From Halieaceae bacterium (GTDB lineage: Bacteria; Pseudomonadota; Gammaproteobacteria; Pseudomonadales; Halieaceae), in NCBI GenBank assembly GCA_002691565.1, contig NZIH01000027.1, positions 8,022 to 15,352 of the forward strand: a DNA stretch of 7,331 nt, read 5' to 3'. Under the pieces are notes generated by a model, which was given only the letters and a program-made list of their open reading frames with translations, did not search any database and had not been told where the DNA came from. Positions 6,200 through 7,331 of this stretch are shown piece by piece (the stretch's first letter is position 1; each line of letters opens with the position of its first letter). The position numbers and the translations under genes are program-made.

Positions 6200-7331
6200 A
6201 GTGCCTGACCTCGCCCTCACCCCCGACATTCGTCACGCATCGCCCACAAAGCGTTGGATGCTCTGCCACCGAGCCAATATCATCGCGACGATGCCAGCAT
6301 CGCTCACACTTCTCAGCATCACTCGCGCTTACCGACACTTTCAAACCTTCAACCTCACCGGCTAAGGCATCAGCAGGGGCCGCATCAATATCGGCGAGCT
6401 CAGCGCCTGACGTAATGAGCACAAAGCGCAGCTCATCACCCAGCGTCGCCAACATTTGGCGCAGGTCTGATGTTGCGTACAAGATGACATTCGCATCGAG
6501 CGAGCCACGGATATTTCCCTGAGCGCGCTCTGCTTCCATGGCCTTGTTCACGTCTTGCCGTACCGCGAGACAAGCTGACCAAAACGCGTCACCCATGGCA
6601 TCAGTTCCATTGGGAGCAGGCAGCTCATACCACTCTGTAAGGAAGACAGACGCCTCACGATCACCTGGGAGATTCTCCCAAATTTCTTCCGCGGTGAAAC
6701 TCAAGATCGGAGCAACCCATCGGCTCAGAGCTTCCGCCATGTGATAGAGCGCTGTTTGGCAGGAGCGCCGCGCGACTGAATTCGTCTGTGTGGTGTACTG
6801 CCGGTCTTTAATGACATCGAGGTAGAAACCGCCCAGCTCGCCGCTGCAGAAGTTGTGAACCTTGTGATAAACATGGTGGAACTGATAGGTCTCATAGGCC
6901 TCTACCAATTCAGATTGTAGTGCCTGAGCCTTGGAAACAATCCAACGATCCAAAGGCAGCAGTTCATCACTGGACACGGCATCGCGCGTTGGTTCGAATC
7001 CCGCGAGATTAGCCAACAAGAATCTCGCAGTATTTCTGATACGTCGGTAGGTATCGGATGTTCGCTTAAAAATTTCATCACTGGCTGCGATTTCATTGCG
7101 GTAGTCCGCAGACGCCACCCAAAGGCGCAGGATATCTGCGCCCATATCGTTCATCGCCTTCTTTGCCGGGATGATATTGCCGATCGACTTGGACATCTTT
7201 CGGCCCTCGCCGTCGACCGTAAAACCATGAGTCAACACCTGCCGATAAGGCGACTCATCGTAAGCACCGATACCCGTCAACAAGGACGACTGGAACCACC
7301 CGCGATGCTGATCGGAGCCTTCCAGATAAAG
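6192..7331 (-). CDS. ileS: Isoleucyl-tRNA synthetase, C-terminal part (5' end beyond window)
   Basis: IleRS charges tRNA-Ile with isoleucine. The last 379 codons are present and the frame is open to the right edge, so the gene continues outside; full-length bacterial IleRS is about 930-940 residues. The fragment opens with [20 protein letters not shown], a hallmark of the class I catalytic core of IleRS. The KMSKS loop of the active site follows at about fragment residues 45-49 ([10 protein letters not shown]). The anticodon-binding helical domain comes next ([28 protein letters not shown]). The C-terminal zinc-binding motif has two CxxC pairs, C-ERCW and C-GRC, at about residues 342/345 and 362/365, which marks the bacterial-type enzyme. 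It is the upstream gene of a block with lspA, fkpB and ispH; its stop codon lies inside the lspA start region. Confidence 0.97.
   Translation of the reverse strand, partial: LYLEGSDQHRGWFQSSLLTGIGAYDESPYRQVLTHGFTVDGEGRKMSKSIGNIIPAKKAMNDMGADILRLWVASADYRNEIAASDEIFKRTSDTYRRIRNTARFLLANLAGFEPTRDAVSSDELLPLDRWIVSKAQALQSELVEAYETYQFHHVYHKVHNFCSGELGGFYLDVIKDRQYTTQTNSVARRSCQTALYHMAEALSRWVAPILSFTAEEIWENLPGDREASVFLTEWYELPAPNGTDAMGDAFWSACLAVRQDVNKAMEAERAQGNIRGSLDANVILYATSDLRQMLATLGDELRFVLITSGAELADIDAAPADALAGEVEGLKVSVSASDAEKCERCWHRRDDIGSVAEHPTLCGRCVTNVGGEGEVRHYA

Overview
The window looks like ordinary chromosomal DNA of a gammaproteobacterium. The order yfiH-rluD-(divergent)-bamD on the left and ileS-lspA-fkpB-ispH on the right, together with the protein motifs, fits the Pseudomonas/Cellvibrio/Halieaceae side of the class. 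A marine Halieaceae-like (OM60/NOR5) organism is a reasonable guess, but it rests on gene order and remembered family sequences only.

Layout from left to right: the 5' part of yfiH/pgeF on the minus strand, cut by the window edge; rluD (23S rRNA pseudouridine synthase) on the minus strand; a short divergent gap; bamD (outer-membrane assembly lipoprotein) on the plus strand; nadE (glutamine-dependent NAD synthetase) on the minus strand, convergent with bamD; a gene-poor stretch of about 340 bases (3929-4269); then the tightly overlapping minus-strand block ispH, fkpB, lspA and the 3' part of ileS, which reads in from the right edge in the order ileS-lspA-fkpB-ispH. All of these are intact, family-typical housekeeping genes with their key residues present.

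The unusual part is the 340-base gap. It holds a 39-codon plus-strand reading frame at 4016-4135 whose second half resembles the start of the type IV pilus sensor kinase PilS. It is followed 12 bases later by a perfect 10-bp hairpin with a T-rich tail, a plus-strand terminator. In Pseudomonas aeruginosa the interval between bamD (comL) and ispH carries the pilS-pilR and fimT-fimU-pilV-W-X-Y1-Y2-E genes. The gap therefore looks like the scar of a deletion that removed that cluster, leaving the pilS 5' end and a 3' terminator. The alternative is that the remnant now acts as a small gene of its own. I found no mobile element, tRNA, rRNA or CRISPR array.

Functionally, the right-hand block joins isoleucyl-tRNA charging, lipoprotein signal-peptide cleavage, a proline isomerase and the last step of the MEP isoprenoid pathway. 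BamD is itself a lipoprotein whose signal peptide would be cleaved by LspA.
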